DNA of 64,000 nt from a virus. Below the pieces are notes generated by a model. The model saw only the letters and a list, made by a program, of their open reading frames with translations. It was not told the DNA's origin and did not search any database. Both the position numbers and the translations under genes were made by a program. The stretch lies in the IMG/VR virus record IMGVR_UViG_3300025732_000023, positions 1-64,000 of that record; one strand, given 5' to 3'. Shown piece by piece: positions 46,738 through 54,642 of this stretch (its first letter is position 1; every line of letters starts with the position of its first letter).

Positions 46738-47258
46738 CGATTCTTGTAAGCAATATTGTCCTTGATCGTATTATAGTCGGAACTGCTGCCAGAAAGCAAG
46801 CTATCGTCAACCATCATTACCTCATCAAAACCAGTCCGTTCGATGATCTTGGTCTTGATTTCAAGTTGCTTCTTTTCTTTCTGAATACGACGGAGAAAAG
46901 CGTAGTGAATGATTTGAGTAAAGTATGCAAATGGATTCTTTGACTTCTCTGGATCAAAGTTATGAATATACTGGACGCAGTTTTCAATACCATCAGAGAT
47001 CATATCATCCCGAAACATATAGTTCACAAAGTTCGGTTTGTATGAGAGGTGTGTAGCGATTTTAAGAAAACATTCGCCAAGATAGTTTGAGATTGGTGGT
47101 TTACCTTCCCAGTGCTTTGCTCTTTCTTCTTTTGGTTGCTTTGTAAGATCTTTATCGTAAATCTTCAAGTATGACTTTTCAACTTTTGTTCTATAAACAA
47201 TCAGTGCTTCAAGTAACTCCTTGTTATTTACATAATGTTCTGATTTCTTTTTGGACAT
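46734..47258 (-). CDS. gp55: Late transcription sigma factor gp55
   Basis: Small sigma factor that, with the gp45 clamp, directs RNA polymerase to TATAAATA late promoters. 174 aa. Sigma region 2-like helices at about 80-130 (DDMISDGIENCVQYIHNFD, FAYFTQIIHYAFLRRIQKEKK) hold the -10 recognition and core-binding parts. No region 4, as in T4. It has its own strong sigma70 promoter (47295-47322). Overlaps gp47 by four bases. Confidence 0.94.
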   Translation of the reverse strand: MSKKKSEHYVNNKELLEALIVYRTKVEKSYLKIYDKDLTKQPKEERAKHWEGKPPISNYLGECFLKIATHLSYKPNFVNYMFRDDMISDGIENCVQYIHNFDPEKSKNPFAYFTQIIHYAFLRRIQKEKKQLEIKTKIIERTGFDEVMMVDDSLLSGSSSDYNTIKDNIAYKNR

Positions 47259-47294
47259 AACATCGGTCTCAGTAGATAAATTTTTGTTATGTTC

Positions 47295-47322
47295 ATTATA
47301 GCATACTTTGGGGGCTTGACAA
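47295..47322 (-). promoter_or_regulatory. Early sigma70 promoter of gene 55
   Basis: Minus strand TTGTCA (47317-47322), 16-base spacer, TATAAT (47295-47300) with TGC before it (extended -10). Start expected near 47288, 30 bases before the ATG at 47258. No AACTGGCA element. Confidence 0.82.
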
Positions 47323-47338
47323 CATTGGAAATTATGAG

Positions 47339-47374
47339 TAGAATCTCTTTGTTCCCGTTGAAGATCAGATTCTA
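47339..47374 (-). other. Inverted repeat at the end of the Sm-like gene
   Basis: Eight-base arms TAGAATCT (47339-47346) and AGATTCTA (47367-47374) around a 20-base loop. The stop codon of the 47372 gene lies in one arm. No T-run follows, so it may be a processing or attenuation hairpin rather than a terminator. Confidence 0.5.
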
Positions 47375-47785
47375 GCTTTCTTTATTATCTTTAAGGTCTT
47401 TACGGAAAATATTCTCCAAAGTCTTTCTAGCATCTTCAACAGAAGAGATATATCCCATTTTATTAGATATCTGAACCTTACCATCTAGTTCAATATCAAC
47501 ATCTTCATCATTAATATATCTTTCGTAAAAGGTTATCATTTGACTTTCTTTTACTTCAGTCATAGTAACGATCTTATCGTACTTAATGATAAAGAAATCA
47601 TCAGATGGTACTTCCATCCAAGGTTTTACTTTAACGTACTGTCCTATGTGATTAGTAACAACTTTCATTATGACAGGATTTTGAAGTATTACAATAGGAT
47701 CCCCATCGTTATCATCAACGCATATTAAAGAAAATATTTCTTCACCTGTAACAAGTTTGATTGCTGCGTAAAACTCTTCTCCCAT
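47372..47785 (-). CDS. Sm-like protein (third) downstream of uvsW
   Basis: 137 residues. FYAAIKLVTGEEIFSLICVD, VILQNPVIMKVV, VKPWMEVPSDDFFIIKYDKIV has the strand and turn order of Sm/LSm proteins, parallel to the 30698 protein (LVTGEE versus LLKTGE; NPVIM versus NPHYV). A C-terminal helical extension (DARKTLENIFRKDLKDN) follows. RNA binding is inferred by analogy. ATG shares a base with the uvsW stop (TAATG). Confidence 0.7.
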   Translation of the reverse strand: MGEEFYAAIKLVTGEEIFSLICVDDNDGDPIVILQNPVIMKVVTNHIGQYVKVKPWMEVPSDDFFIIKYDKIVTMTEVKESQMITFYERYINDEDVDIELDGKVQISNKMGYISSVEDARKTLENIFRKDLKDNKES

Positions 47786-49248
47786 TAGTTTTTTAGCGGT
47801 ATGTTTACAATATCATAGTTAAAGTTTTCTTCGTTATAAACTTTGATTCGCTCGATTAAATGATTGAGTGTATAATTTTTTCTTGACTTATAACTGATAT
47901 CATCGGCAATATCATATAAAGTCGCTTTTGTCTTGTTGTCTCCTTTTCTTAGAACTCTTCCAATTGATTGGAGATTTCTAATTCTTGATTTACTTGGAGA
48001 AGCAAAGATAACATTATGTAGGTTTTTAATATTAATGCCTGTTGAAAAAGTTCCGTAAGAAGCAACAATGATTGCGTTATTTTCTTTTTCGGTAATTTCT
48101 CTAACTTTTTCTCTGTCTTCTGTGTCTACTCCACCGTGTACAAAAAACACGTGACGATTTTCATCGATATTCTTATTTATGAGTTCATATAAAGGTTGAC
48201 CATGACCTTCAACTCTTGAAAAAAGAATTAAAGTATTACCTTTGAGATCAAGAGCAAGATTGCGAATAAACTTGTTACGTTTTTCATGATTGATGATATA
48301 TTGAACTTCATCCTCAAAGGTCTCAAACTTATTTGGTGGGTGTTTCAATAGCAGTATATTGATATCCAATTTGGCAACGTGACCCTTTTGCATTAGTTCT
48401 TCTGTTCTAATGATCTTGTATGAAGGGCCAAATAAACCTTCTAGAACCCATTTGTGAGTTTGTGTTCCGTCTAGAGTTCCTGTAAAACCGTAACGAAATT
48501 TAGCATCAGAAAGTTTTGTCATTATAGATACTAATGACTTTGATTTAAACTGGTGTGCTTCATCTCCAACGACCACATTGAATCTTGAAAAGTATTGACG
48601 CGGAAGTTTGTAGATGGACTGCCAGGTTGTAATGATCACCTGAGAGTCAGTTTCCCTCTCCTTTCCTGCGTATATCTTGTGGCAGTATGAACCCACGTCC
48701 CACCCATAATCTGCAAAGTCTTTATACATCTGCTCTACAAGGGATGTCGTTGGAACGACTATCAGAGTATTTTGTCCTTTCTCAACGTAGTATCTCACAA
48801 TCGAATATATCATCAATGACTTTCCAGAAGCAGTTGGAGATATCAACAACTTTCGATTGTGTCTTAAAGCGTCGTATACTCCCTCAACTTGGTACTCACG
48901 GGGAGCATACTTGCAAATAGAAGTCATATAGTCTTTGACTCCTTCCTTTGAGATATGTTCGTTTACTTCAAAAGGAAGTCCATAGAACTTATTATTTGTA
49001 AATTCATAACTATAATCATGAGTCTCACAAAATCTTGTAATTTTATCTAACAAACCTACATAAATTTCACCAGTCTGCGTATTAAATAACCGAATTTTTC
49101 CATCCCAGTGCCTGTTACGGAACTGGGGCATAAACTTGGCACCTGGTACGTCAAACGTGAACTGGTCTGCTAATTCATAATAGACGTGAGGTTCTGCTTT
49201 TACCTGGAGATAGACCTCATTCTTTTTAGATATAACCAAGTGTGACAT
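47785..49248 (-). CDS. uvsW: UvsW helicase (SF2)
   Basis: RNA-DNA and branched-DNA helicase that ends origin replication and drives recombination-dependent replication. 487 aa. N-terminal domain with FRNRHWDGKIRLFN, Walker A SPTASGKSLM (about 135-144), DEAH-type motif VVGDEAHQFKS, motif III GFTGTLDG, motif VI SIGRVLRKGDN. Length and motifs match T4 UvsW. AATAAATA late box 21 bases upstream. Confidence 0.96.
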   Translation of the reverse strand: MSHLVISKKNEVYLQVKAEPHVYYELADQFTFDVPGAKFMPQFRNRHWDGKIRLFNTQTGEIYVGLLDKITRFCETHDYSYEFTNNKFYGLPFEVNEHISKEGVKDYMTSICKYAPREYQVEGVYDALRHNRKLLISPTASGKSLMIYSIVRYYVEKGQNTLIVVPTTSLVEQMYKDFADYGWDVGSYCHKIYAGKERETDSQVIITTWQSIYKLPRQYFSRFNVVVGDEAHQFKSKSLVSIMTKLSDAKFRYGFTGTLDGTQTHKWVLEGLFGPSYKIIRTEELMQKGHVAKLDINILLLKHPPNKFETFEDEVQYIINHEKRNKFIRNLALDLKGNTLILFSRVEGHGQPLYELINKNIDENRHVFFVHGGVDTEDREKVREITEKENNAIIVASYGTFSTGINIKNLHNVIFASPSKSRIRNLQSIGRVLRKGDNKTKATLYDIADDISYKSRKNYTLNHLIERIKVYNEENFNYDIVNIPLKN

Positions 49249-49269
49249 AAGTTCATATCAATACAAAAA

Positions 49270-49277
49270 TATTTATT
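49270..49277 (-). promoter_or_regulatory. Late promoter AATAAATA
   Basis: AATAAATA on the minus strand 21 bases before ATG 49248, soon after the uvsY terminator. Confidence 0.6.
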
Positions 49278-49282
49278 GCCAA

Positions 49283-49305
49283 TAAAAAAGAGGCATTTCT
49301 GCCTC
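49283..49305 (-). terminator. Terminator of uvsY
   Basis: Stem GAGGCA / TGCCTC (49290-49295 with 49300-49305), loop of four, leftward TTTTTTATT. It overlaps the uvsY stop codon. Confidence 0.82.
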
Positions 49306-49735
49306 AGTTAAATCCTGCTTGGAATCTATGCCATTCAATGGCATTTTTGATTTGATAAGTTCTATTTGAAATTGTTTTGATTACTTCTTCTAGAAACTTT
49401 AACATAATGTCATAGTATCTAATTTTGAGATCTATCTTATTCAGTTTCTCATCGGCATCCATATGCCTCTGCAATGCCTCTTTATCTCTAACCTTGTACG
49501 GGAAAGGTTCTTCTTCGTAAACCTCAATAGATGCCTTTCCTGTATAGTAATTATACCGTTCGAGTTTTACCTTATTGTGAGTCTCTCTTGCACGTTCACG
49601 CAACAAAGTAATCGTATTGTAAACTGTATAGTACTTTGCGTGCAATTGTGGAATTTTTAAAGACTCATCGTGTAAGTTATCAGGATCTATGACAGAATCT
49701 TTCTGCCACATCTCCTGAATTTGATCAAGATCCAT
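49304..49735 (-). CDS. uvsY: Recombination mediator UvsY
   Basis: Loads UvsX on single-stranded DNA. 143 aa, T4 UvsY 137. Conserved pattern: DLDQIQEMWQKDSVIDPDNL at the start, KLERYNYYTGKAS in the DNA-binding region, KIDLKIRYYDIMLKFLEEVI, and NAIEWHRFQAG at the end, parallel to T4 features. Start shares a base with the preceding stop (TAATG). Position between gene 23 region and uvsW matches other cyanophages. Confidence 0.93.
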   Translation of the reverse strand: MDLDQIQEMWQKDSVIDPDNLHDESLKIPQLHAKYYTVYNTITLLRERARETHNKVKLERYNYYTGKASIEVYEEEPFPYKVRDKEALQRHMDADEKLNKIDLKIRYYDIMLKFLEEVIKTISNRTYQIKNAIEWHRFQAGFN

Positions 49736-50268
49736 TAAGTCGATGATTTCAGTTGATACACAGTATACTTGAAAGATGCCTCTGCTGTAAAGTATTGAAC
49801 GTCAGATGCTGACGCATCAAAATCAAGAGAACTCAATGAGACTGGAAATAGATCTAAAAATTTAACCTTTGCAACTTCCTTAAAGTTACTGTTCAAAACA
49901 CGAAGAGTTCCATCACTAAATTGTGCCTTCATATCTCTTTTGTTTTCAACAGTTGTCAGATCTTTAAATTGAGTTGTAATTTCTGGGAAACCTAATCCAA
50001 CTAACCAATCATAAATTGTAATATAATTTTCCATATTTTCATCAACAATAAATTTTATAGTCAGATCTCCATAATTTAATTTTTCACCTGGAACATCAAG
50101 GTCCTTTAAATATGTTGATTGTCTAGCAACGTCCAAAGTAATTTGTGGTATTCTGGCACTATTGGAGAAAAAATCTACTTTTGGATATCTTGCCAAAGTA
50201 AATTTGAATCCAGTGACAGATAAAAAGTTTCTGTTACTAATTTGGTTTGCCCAATTACAATTTGTCAT
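49735..50268 (-). CDS. Tail-tube-like protein (gp3/gp54 position)
   Basis: 177 residues. FLSVTGFKFTLARYPKVDFF, PGEKLNYGDLTIKFIVDENM, YITIYDWLVGLGFPE and LFPVSLSSLDFDASASD fit the tail-tube fold shared by gp19, gp54 and tail terminator proteins; the LNY...LTIKF...YDW part resembles T4 gp54 (tube initiator). The length and position before uvsY match the gene called gp3 in cyanophages. I cannot decide between gp3 (terminator) and gp54. Preceded by a tiny coupled frame. Confidence 0.75.
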   Translation of the reverse strand: MTNCNWANQISNRNFLSVTGFKFTLARYPKVDFFSNSARIPQITLDVARQSTYLKDLDVPGEKLNYGDLTIKFIVDENMENYITIYDWLVGLGFPEITTQFKDLTTVENKRDMKAQFSDGTLRVLNSNFKEVAKVKFLDLFPVSLSSLDFDASASDVQYFTAEASFKYTVYQLKSST

Positions 50269-50306
50269 TATTTTTTCTTAGTTGGAACTATTTTTGGAAT
50301 GCTCAT
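50268..50306 (-). CDS. Possible 12-residue leader peptide before the tail-tube-like gene
   Basis: ATG at 50306 opens MSIPKIVPTKKK and its TAA shares a base with the next ATG (TAATG), with AAAGGTAA just upstream. The same frame is open without an ATG back to near 50339 (IPDLGIKVN before the Met). It could be a coupled leader or the end of a decayed gene; coding is uncertain. Confidence 0.35.
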   Translation of the reverse strand: MSIPKIVPTKKK

Positions 50307-50339
50307 ATTTACCTTTATACCCAAATCAGGAATTTTTGG

Positions 50340-50903
50340 TTATGGTTGTGATAAAGTTTTGACGTAAACTTTTTGTTTACCTGCTTCTATTGCAGTAATA
50401 TTGGGATTTCCTGTAAAATCTCTAGTAGTTTGTAATGCTGCATCTAAATATACTGATTTATTATGATCTCCAGCTGATCCAAAGTTTCCAGTGTCACGAA
50501 CAGTAGTTGACGCAATTGGGGCCTTTGTTCCTGGTGCTTTTGTTATTTGTAACTTTGTTCCAAATGGAATAGAAGGTTTAGAGCTTGTTCTAGATGCATA
50601 TGGAACAGCAACTAGCCTTTGAGTGTCATCAAATTTATGACCACTTGCAGTTAATGATCCGGGAGTATCTGCCTTACTGTAAGTGCTTACAGTTACTGGT
50701 TTCCAACCATATCTCTGTTGTTCTACTTCGGTATGAGGACGTTGGGTGAATTTTCCAGTAGACTTATCTAAAACACCAGGTTTATAGTTCTTGTAAGCAA
50801 GAACTTTTGTGTTTGCTTTTGGTTTTACTTGTGGTTTAGATGCAAATGGATTCCAAAATTCTAAAATATCAGCATCACCACAAAATTCTTTAAAAGTTTT
50901 CAT
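50340..50903 (-). CDS. 3D-domain (RlpA/MltA-type barrel) protein with capsid-targeting-like N-terminus
   Basis: 187 residues from ATG 50903 (MKTFKEFCGDADILEF), which resembles T4 capsid-targeting sequences; a gp21 cut after ILE (Glu15) is possible. The C-terminal half (about 85-180) fits a 3D or double-psi barrel: VSTYSKADTPGSLTASG, IPFGTKLQI, TTVRDTGNFG and VYLDAAL with TRDFTG, including the Asp residues typical of peptidoglycan transglycosylase-type 3D domains. Inference: a cell-wall enzyme packed in the head or virion. Preceded by TGA-TA-ATG, so coupled to the gene before. Confidence 0.78.
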   Translation of the reverse strand: MKTFKEFCGDADILEFWNPFASKPQVKPKANTKVLAYKNYKPGVLDKSTGKFTQRPHTEVEQQRYGWKPVTVSTYSKADTPGSLTASGHKFDDTQRLVAVPYASRTSSKPSIPFGTKLQITKAPGTKAPIASTTVRDTGNFGSAGDHNKSVYLDAALQTTRDFTGNPNITAIEAGKQKVYVKTLSQP

Positions 50904-50905
50904 TA

Positions 50906-51064
50906 TCAATCATTGATAATGAGATTAAACCAAGTTTCACTCATACCATTGATGATGCTATCTGCAGATTCCTTATCTTGGGCATAACCTTCACTGATAA
51001 GATGCTCAACAACCTTTTCGTAGTTCTTATGAATTTCTTGCGATTGCTTAGGAGTAGGCTTCAT
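50906..51064 (-). CDS. Stand-alone EGY-type helical domain protein (52 aa)
   Basis: 52 residues from ATG 51064. Almost the entire protein is one copy of the recurring domain: EKVVEHLISEGYAQDKESAD, IINGMSETWFNLI. A longer frame to 51145 would read through the gp23 terminator and is rejected. A CTAAATAA box fused to the terminator T-run lies 19 bases upstream. As a minimal copy it defines the domain borders well. Function unknown. Confidence 0.75.
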   Translation of the reverse strand: MKPTPKQSQEIHKNYEKVVEHLISEGYAQDKESADSIINGMSETWFNLIIND

Positions 51065-51083
51065 TTTTCTACTAGTTTTATTT

Positions 51084-51091
51084 TTATTTAG
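51084..51091 (-). promoter_or_regulatory. Late-promoter variant CTAAATAA after gp23 terminator
   Basis: CTAAATAA on the minus strand 19 bases before ATG 51064, starting two bases after the T-run of the gp23 terminator. Confidence 0.5.
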
Positions 51092-51092
51092 A

Positions 51093-51120
51093 TAAAAAAA
51101 GACCCCCCTTTCGGGAGGTC
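51093..51120 (-). terminator. Terminator of the major capsid gene
   Basis: Stem GACCTCCC-GAAA-GGGGGGTC (51101-51120, one G-T pair) with a GAAA loop and a leftward run of seven T. Confidence 0.9.
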
Positions 51121-51141
51121 TGATAGATATGTGAATCGAGA

Positions 51142-52542
51142 TCACATAAGGTTGGTAACCTTGACTCTTCTGTAGTAACGGTTTGCGTTACGTACCAGAC
51201 CGTCGCCAGTGATAGCGGTTGTACCCTGTGAGAATGGGTTAGCAACGATACCATAGCGGGTCTTGAAGCCAATCTTGGGCTGGAAGGTGTCCTCACCAAC
51301 CGCACGTACCATCTGGAGAGGTACATATGGGCAATAGAACAGACCTGCATCATAAGGGGAAGAACCCTTATAACCAACAACGTAGTACTGGTTAGCAGAA
51401 ACGTTTGCCGAATAAGGATCGATATAAACACGATACTTACCTTGCAGAACACCAGCGAAGGTGTTGCCAGTGTCATCAACGTTCAGGTTAGCGTTGAGCG
51501 CAGGGGTGTAATCAAGTACACCAGCCATTGTCAGGGCGGAAGCAACGTCTGCGGAGCAGAGGATCATGTTGCCCTTTCCACGACGAGTTCTTTGTGCGAT
51601 TGCGTTAGCGTCGCGCTCGATCTGGAAGATAAGACCCTTGAACTTCTCAACTGACCAACGACCGTTAGAGTCAACGTCGAGGTCGAAAGTACCAGCGGTA
51701 GCAACGTTTGCCTGAGCACCAGACTCAGCAACGTTATAGATGGTACGGATAACTTCGCGGTTGATTTCTGCGAGGATCTCGGTGCTGAGGATGTTTGCAA
51801 GCTCAGCTTCTGCATTCAGACCGTGAATTGCCTTCAGGTCTTGTGCGAGTTCGAGTGAGTACTCAGCTTTCAGTGCTCTGGACTTCGCAGTAACGGTGAC
51901 CTTCTCGATCGAGAATGCCATCTCATTGAAGTGACCCTCAGTGCCGTCGCCAAGATTCTCAGCAACATCGGTACGCATACCCTGACCTACGTTGTAGGTT
52001 TGAGCATCGCCAGTTGCAGGGTAGGTAGCATCCAGAAGACCAGGATTGGTTCCTCTTTGTGCAGTAGTACCAAGACCAACGGTTCCGTTAGTCCAACCCT
52101 GAGTGTTGTTGAGGTTGGTTGACTGGCCAGAGAATGCAGTATCCGCTTCGTTGAACAGTGCTTCGGTGCCGCTCTGGGTGTTGTACTTCGAGCGCATTGC
52201 GAAGATGAGTCCAGTAGGACCGTTCATTGGTTGAACGCCAGCGAGGTCATAAGCGACCAGGTTAGGCATTGAACGTCTGATCAGGGAGATCAGAACTGGG
52301 TCGAAACCTGCAACAGGGGCGGAAGCACCAGCGGAGAAACCAGGATTACCGGTTCCAGAAAGGGTGCTAACAGTAGGACCTTCAGAGAGGAATGCTCTCT
52401 CCTCACGGAGTTCTCTCTCTTGGTTTTCTAGCAGGATAGCGGTTACCGCTCTACGATGCGAATCTTTGATTGAATCAAGACCCTCATAGTCGAGGATAGG
52501 TGCCCACTTCTCCTGCAATTGCTCAGCATTGAACATTTGCAT
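51142..52542 (-). CDS. gp23: Major capsid protein gp23
   Basis: 466-residue HK97-fold capsid subunit, T4 type. Recognised by LIRRSMPNLVAYDLAGVQPM, GPTGLIFAMRSKY, and the C-terminal VGEDTFQPKIGFKTRYGIVANPF. The N-terminal 54 residues form the delta region removed during maturation; the predicted gp21 cut is after Glu54 in AFLSE-GPT. AGAGGT lies about 8 bases before ATG 52542. No late box in the 49-base gap, so it may be read with gp22. Strong terminator follows. Composition is more GC-rich than the neighbours, as usual for highly expressed capsid genes. Confidence 0.98.
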   Translation of the reverse strand: MQMFNAEQLQEKWAPILDYEGLDSIKDSHRRAVTAILLENQERELREERAFLSEGPTVSTLSGTGNPGFSAGASAPVAGFDPVLISLIRRSMPNLVAYDLAGVQPMNGPTGLIFAMRSKYNTQSGTEALFNEADTAFSGQSTNLNNTQGWTNGTVGLGTTAQRGTNPGLLDATYPATGDAQTYNVGQGMRTDVAENLGDGTEGHFNEMAFSIEKVTVTAKSRALKAEYSLELAQDLKAIHGLNAEAELANILSTEILAEINREVIRTIYNVAESGAQANVATAGTFDLDVDSNGRWSVEKFKGLIFQIERDANAIAQRTRRGKGNMILCSADVASALTMAGVLDYTPALNANLNVDDTGNTFAGVLQGKYRVYIDPYSANVSANQYYVVGYKGSSPYDAGLFYCPYVPLQMVRAVGEDTFQPKIGFKTRYGIVANPFSQGTTAITGDGLVRNANRYYRRVKVTNLM

Positions 52543-52591
52543 TTGAATTTACCTCTTTTAAAAGTGTTGTTGTTTGATTATGATCTAAAAA

Positions 52592-53671
52592 TCACTTTTT
52601 AGAAGCTCTTGCAAGAGTCTCTAAATAAGCAGCCATTACTGGCGAAACAGATTCAGTGATCGTTTCATCAGATGAGACTTCTTCTGAGAGATTCTCAGTT
52701 GTGCTTCTTTGAGTACCAGTGTTTGCTGGGAAATATGATTCCCTCAGAGTTACTAGCTTCTCACGATAGTCTGCTTCACTGTCAAACTCAACATTTTCGG
52801 CAAGAGAAGCGAGTTTGTCCTTCTGAGATAGTGCAAGACCCTCAGCGACATCTGCAAAGATTACATCAGCAACCGACTCGGCTAATCTTCTATTAAGAGC
52901 AACATTTCTTTGAATTTGCTCGTTGAGTTTTTCTTCCATTTCATCAAGTTTATCTACCATGCTCTCGATTACATCATATCTATCTTCAGGGATTGTTACA
53001 TAATGATCTTCAAAAAGACTCTTCATTCCAACGAGGAATGATTCGGTCATTTCGGTCTTAAGACCGTGCTCAACTGCGAGTGCATTCTCTTGGAACCACT
53101 CATCAGCAACATACTCAAGATATGCATCGACTCTTTCGGTGAGTTCCGACTTAATACCATTGAGTTCTTCTACAAGAGCAACTGCATATGACTCTTGGAG
53201 AGACTCCTTGATTTCGGCAACTTTCGACTTAATCGCTGCTTCGAAGATGGTGCGTGCTTTCTCTTGGAATTCCTCAGAAAGCTCCTCACCTTCGAGAAGA
53301 GCGTTTACATCTTCATCGATGTTAAACTCTTCTTCTACTTCTTCTTCTTCGGCGGTATCTTCTTCTACTTCTTCACCACCTTCCTCACCTTCGAGGTCGG
53401 TCTCTTCCTCTTCGGTTTCTTCTTCAATGACTTCATCTTCAATCTCAGTCTCTTCTGCTTTCATTGCTTTTGCATTAACAATGTCTCTTACCTGAGCAAG
53501 AGTAGCAGATGGATCTTTGAGCTTAGATGAATCGTCATCTGGACGATAATTTTCGGGAGTAGGACCACCTAAATCTTCGTACTCGATGCCAGTTTGTGGC
53601 ATTGGATCGGCAGGTGCAGCCCCTTTGGTTACTACGTTTTCCATTTCTTGTAAATTTCTACCAACGGACAT
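52592..53671 (-). CDS. gp22: Prohead scaffold core protein gp22
   Basis: 359-residue helical, acidic scaffold around which gp23 assembles, then degraded by gp21. A long Glu-rich tract lies at about 75-125 (EDEVIEEETEEEETDLEGEE), followed by heptad helices. C-terminal AETLARASKK-type basic end (reads YLETLARASKK) fits capsid contact. Position between gp21 and gp23 matches T4. Driven by overlapping late boxes at 53698-53709. Confidence 0.92.
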   Translation of the reverse strand: MSVGRNLQEMENVVTKGAAPADPMPQTGIEYEDLGGPTPENYRPDDDSSKLKDPSATLAQVRDIVNAKAMKAEETEIEDEVIEEETEEEETDLEGEEGGEEVEEDTAEEEEVEEEFNIDEDVNALLEGEELSEEFQEKARTIFEAAIKSKVAEIKESLQESYAVALVEELNGIKSELTERVDAYLEYVADEWFQENALAVEHGLKTEMTESFLVGMKSLFEDHYVTIPEDRYDVIESMVDKLDEMEEKLNEQIQRNVALNRRLAESVADVIFADVAEGLALSQKDKLASLAENVEFDSEADYREKLVTLRESYFPANTGTQRSTTENLSEEVSSDETITESVSPVMAAYLETLARASKK

Positions 53672-53697
53672 TTTTGTTTAGATTCTTAGATAATCTA

Positions 53698-53709
53698 TAT
53701 TTATTTATA
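53698..53709 (-). promoter_or_regulatory. Overlapping late promoters before gene 22
   Basis: TATAAATAAATA on the minus strand contains TATAAATA (53702-53709) and AATAAATA (53698-53705), about 30 and 26 bases before ATG 53671. Confidence 0.8.
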
Positions 53710-53711
53710 AA

Positions 53712-54362
53712 TTAAAGATTTGAAAGAAATTCGTTGAATAGATTCAACTTATGCTCTTCAAGTCTTCTCTGATCTACAAGAGTGTTAATTCTCTTTTGAG
53801 TTTGTTCTGCAAGTCTTTCACGAAGAATTCCTCCTTCCCAAACCCACTCTTTACCTTCCATAATTCCCTGAACAAAAGCGTCAGGAGCAGAAGGATCGGC
53901 AACGATATCAGCAGCAGTTGCTAACATAAAATCTTCGCCAACAATTTTATGACCTTCATTAGTCATTTTCAGTGATCCGACACCACGAGAAGAAACGCCT
54001 AAGCAAACTCCCTCACCAATAAGTGATTTTGCAATCTTACCCATTGGAGTTTCTAAAAGTTTTGCCTTACCAATGAAGTTATTACCATCTCTATAAAGTT
54101 CACAAATTTTATGTGATACTCTATCAAGATTTACAGTAGGTCCATCAGGGTGACCGAGTTCACCAAGAGCACGTCCCTTACATACAAAGTTTTCGTTGTA
54201 ACGATTTACCTCTCTTTCCATGATAGAAAGAGGGTACATTCTTCCATTACGGTTGACTTGTTCTGCTTGCAGGAAAATACCTTTGATAAAGCACTGCTTA
54301 TCAGAACCTTTACCTTCGGTAATAAATTCTACTTTTTGAATTTCTTCTGTGATGAGTTTCAT
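53712..54362 (-). CDS. gp21: Prohead protease gp21
   Basis: 216-residue herpesvirus-type serine protease that matures the prohead and should process gp22, gp23 and packed proteins. Catalytic His in ELGHPDGP (about 68-75), Ser in GVSSRGVGS (about 122-130), and the substrate region AEQVNRNGRMYP. The fold continues with MLATAADIVADPSAPDAF. Coupled closely to the 54367 gene. It recognises (I/L/A)xE sites, which underlies the predicted cut sites elsewhere in this window. Confidence 0.96.
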   Translation of the reverse strand: MKLITEEIQKVEFITEGKGSDKQCFIKGIFLQAEQVNRNGRMYPLSIMEREVNRYNENFVCKGRALGELGHPDGPTVNLDRVSHKICELYRDGNNFIGKAKLLETPMGKIAKSLIGEGVCLGVSSRGVGSLKMTNEGHKIVGEDFMLATAADIVADPSAPDAFVQGIMEGKEWVWEGGILRERLAEQTQKRINTLVDQRRLEEHKLNLFNEFLSNL

Positions 54363-54366
54363 TGTT

Positions 54367-54642
54367 TTAGTTTGTGAATCCTACTTTTGCTCCCAAAACA
54401 GCAGCATTCGCCGCATATACACAATGTGATGGTAATTTTTCCAAAAGTTCAGTTTGTAGTCGAGGTAGAGTGAAAGAACCAACAACGGTTCCACCCTGAG
54501 TTTCAACTACCGTAACTAGATATTCTGCTGATGCAGAAGTATTGACCAAACGAACAACTGTTGCTGAAGTAAAACTTGTTGCTGTTCCAGTTGTAGTTGG
54601 AAGTGCTGCTTCTGCCCCAAGAACTTTAATTCTATTGGCCAT
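54367..54642 (-). CDS. Small beta-rich virion protein (91 aa), gp68 position
   Basis: 91 residues, Thr/Val/Ala-rich beta strands (SFTSATVVRLVNTSASAEYL, VVGSFTLPRLQTELLEK). Lies where T4 has core gene 68, but there is no similarity to gp68, which is helical; it looks more like a surface or decoration protein. TAATG junction with the gp67-like gene. Small conserved genes at this place are usual in cyanophages. Confidence 0.7.
   Translation of the reverse strand: MANRIKVLGAEAALPTTTGTATSFTSATVVRLVNTSASAEYLVTVVETQGGTVVGSFTLPRLQTELLEKLPSHCVYAANAAVLGAKVGFTN

Noticed and set aside
51065-51145. Longer start for the 52-residue gene
   Set aside because: It would read through the gp23 terminator and the CTAAATAA box.
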